In this document: positions 63,065 to 64,000 of the stretch, piece after piece
Layout of the letters: each line of letters starts with the position of its first letter
How positions within the stretch are numbered: position 1 is the first letter of the stretch
Assembly (NCBI RefSeq): GCF_963665355.1
Contig: NZ_OY762229.1
Span: forward strand, 2,666,001-2,730,000
DNA: 64,000 bases
Source: an uncultured Desulfobacter sp.
GTDB lineage: Bacteria; Desulfobacterota; Desulfobacteria; Desulfobacterales; Desulfobacteraceae
Reading direction: 5' to 3'
The notes under the pieces: model-generated
Told to the model about the DNA's origin: nothing
Databases searched by the model: none
The model's input: the letters and a program-made list of their open reading frames with translations, nothing else
Translations under genes and position numbers: made by a program

Positions 63065-64000
63065 TCAATCAACATAGAACGGTATGTCAACAGCCCATGG
63101 CTCAATTCCCTTGATTCTGAAAATTTGACTTTCTATAACCCGCATGGCCTGTTTTGTCAGACTTACGCCTTTTTTATAAATTTTTTTCACGAAGGTTACA
63201 ACAGGGTGCCAGCCTTTCCAGGTCATTGTTTTCGCTAATCCTAAAATTTTTTCTACCTTGTCCAGAAATTCTCCATTCCAATGTTGTTCCAATCGGCCCC
63301 AAACTCTTTCTACAGGGTTGTATTTACTGTGATATGGTAGATAATAAGCTAAGCTAATGCTCACGGAATTCTTCTGAGAAAAGGTAACCAAACGATTCAT
63401 AAATTGGCTTCTCCGACTGTTATTTTCTGGTCCATTATCTAAATTTAGAACCAAGGTATGTGGATCATATATTTTCTTAAGAGTCGGCCATAACTGTTCC
63501 AGGGCATCAACTATAAAATCTGCTGTAATATGACTTTCAGTAAAATAAAAAAAGTTTTCATCTGTTGCCGGAATGAATAGACCAAAAAGCTTTAAAAGCG
63601 TATCTGGTTGAAAATCGTGGTCACATGCTCGTAAACCATAACGATTGTATTCACCTTGTGAAAATGGTCCCACTTTTATGACGGCTTTTGCATCCATTGA
63701 CAATCTTATTATTCCCGGATTCTAATCTGCTATCCTGTTGATATTATGAACATAATCAAATACCAAATTCACTTCCGGAATTTTTTTTAGGTTTGCATTT
63801 GGTCACTTTTTTCAAAAGATAGTCTAACTGGTTCATTTTCCTGTTAATCGTTATGACCTATGGGATATCATCCGGTTGATACCCTTTCAATTCAATTAGT
63901 TTTCTATGCACTTCCTTTGCTGTAATAGGTGAATACAATTTGATCGAATGAAATGCTGGATCGGTTTGGCAAACAGGTTCTACAATATTTTTGATATCTT
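63065..64000 (-). pseudogene. ISAzo13-family transposase, broken and cut by window edge
   Basis: The minus-strand segment 63065-63703 gives 212 residues with the ISAzo13 DDE core end: VGPFSQGEYNRYGLRACDHD, LVLNLDNGPENNSRRSQFM (Asp of the triad) and YHSKYNPVERVWGRLEQHWN (Glu). The upstream part (63704-64000) reads on as TDPAFHSIKLYSPITAKEVH, then KLIELKGYQPDDI, but needs frame changes near an A8 run around 63785, and it has TAG stops near 63722 and 63859. The gene is therefore a pseudogene, and its start lies outside the window. Confidence 0.8.

Overview
The window looks like a chromosomal segment of a sulfate-reducing deltaproteobacterium (Desulfobacterota, Desulfobacteraceae-like). This is inferred from a full exosortase A (XrtA)/PEP-CTERM exopolysaccharide locus of the delta/beta-proteobacterial kind, flagellar stator genes, moderate G+C, and ISAzo13, IS200 and IS66 elements. 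No rRNA or ribosomal marker gene is present, so the assignment stays tentative.

Region 1 (1-5851, plus strand) is a motility or envelope run: the 3' part of a receiver/HD-GYP-like regulator, MotA, MotB, a membrane coiled-coil protein, and an unusual protein joining an ExeA/GspA-type AAA+ ATPase to an OmpA peptidoglycan-binding domain. Region 2 (5900-8850) is an integration hotspot. It holds tRNA-Pro(GGG) with a decayed tyrosine-recombinase end over its 3' side, a complete IS200-type element, a broken Cys-rich gene, a LuxI-like exosortase-associated acyltransferase, a 23-C homopolymer and an IS66 remnant. Region 3 (8850-20700, minus strand) holds an outer-membrane beta-barrel protein, a LolA-like lipoprotein-sorting protein, a PrsT-like TPR lipoprotein, a PEP-CTERM protein with a near-consensus sigma-54 promoter, an RND/MMPL exporter, a ThiF/HesA E1-like enzyme and a cyclic-nucleotide-binding patatin. 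Region 4 (20745-46182, nearly all minus strand) is a large polysaccharide assembly and decoration region: two parallel beta-helix proteins, CapA, a double VanZ protein, a CapK-like adenylate-forming enzyme, two ATP-grasp ligases (one fused to GNAT), two deacetylases, several glycosyltransferases, an acetyltransferase, an O-antigen ligase, a Wzx flippase and FemAB.

Region 5 (46200-57242, minus strand) is the XrtA core: WecB-like epimerase, TviB-like dehydrogenase, XrtA deacetylase, exosortase, EpsI, outer-membrane beta-barrel, Wza-like export protein, the TIGR03013-type priming sugar transferase, BY-kinase and chain-length protein. Region 6 (57243-64000) holds a large inverted-repeat element, a frameshifted PrsT-like TPR pseudogene, a TIGR03790 protein, a TviC-like 4-epimerase, an exosortase-linked CPBP protease and a broken ISAzo13 transposase at the edge.

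The likely logic: sugars are activated (WecB, TviB, TviC), primed on undecaprenyl phosphate, extended by glycosyltransferases, flipped by Wzx, polymerised, and exported through the Wzz/BY-kinase/Wza-type machine. Exosortase with EpsI processes PEP-CTERM proteins that go to the same matrix. Region 3 may be a lipid- or acyl-linked accessory export system of the same surface programme.
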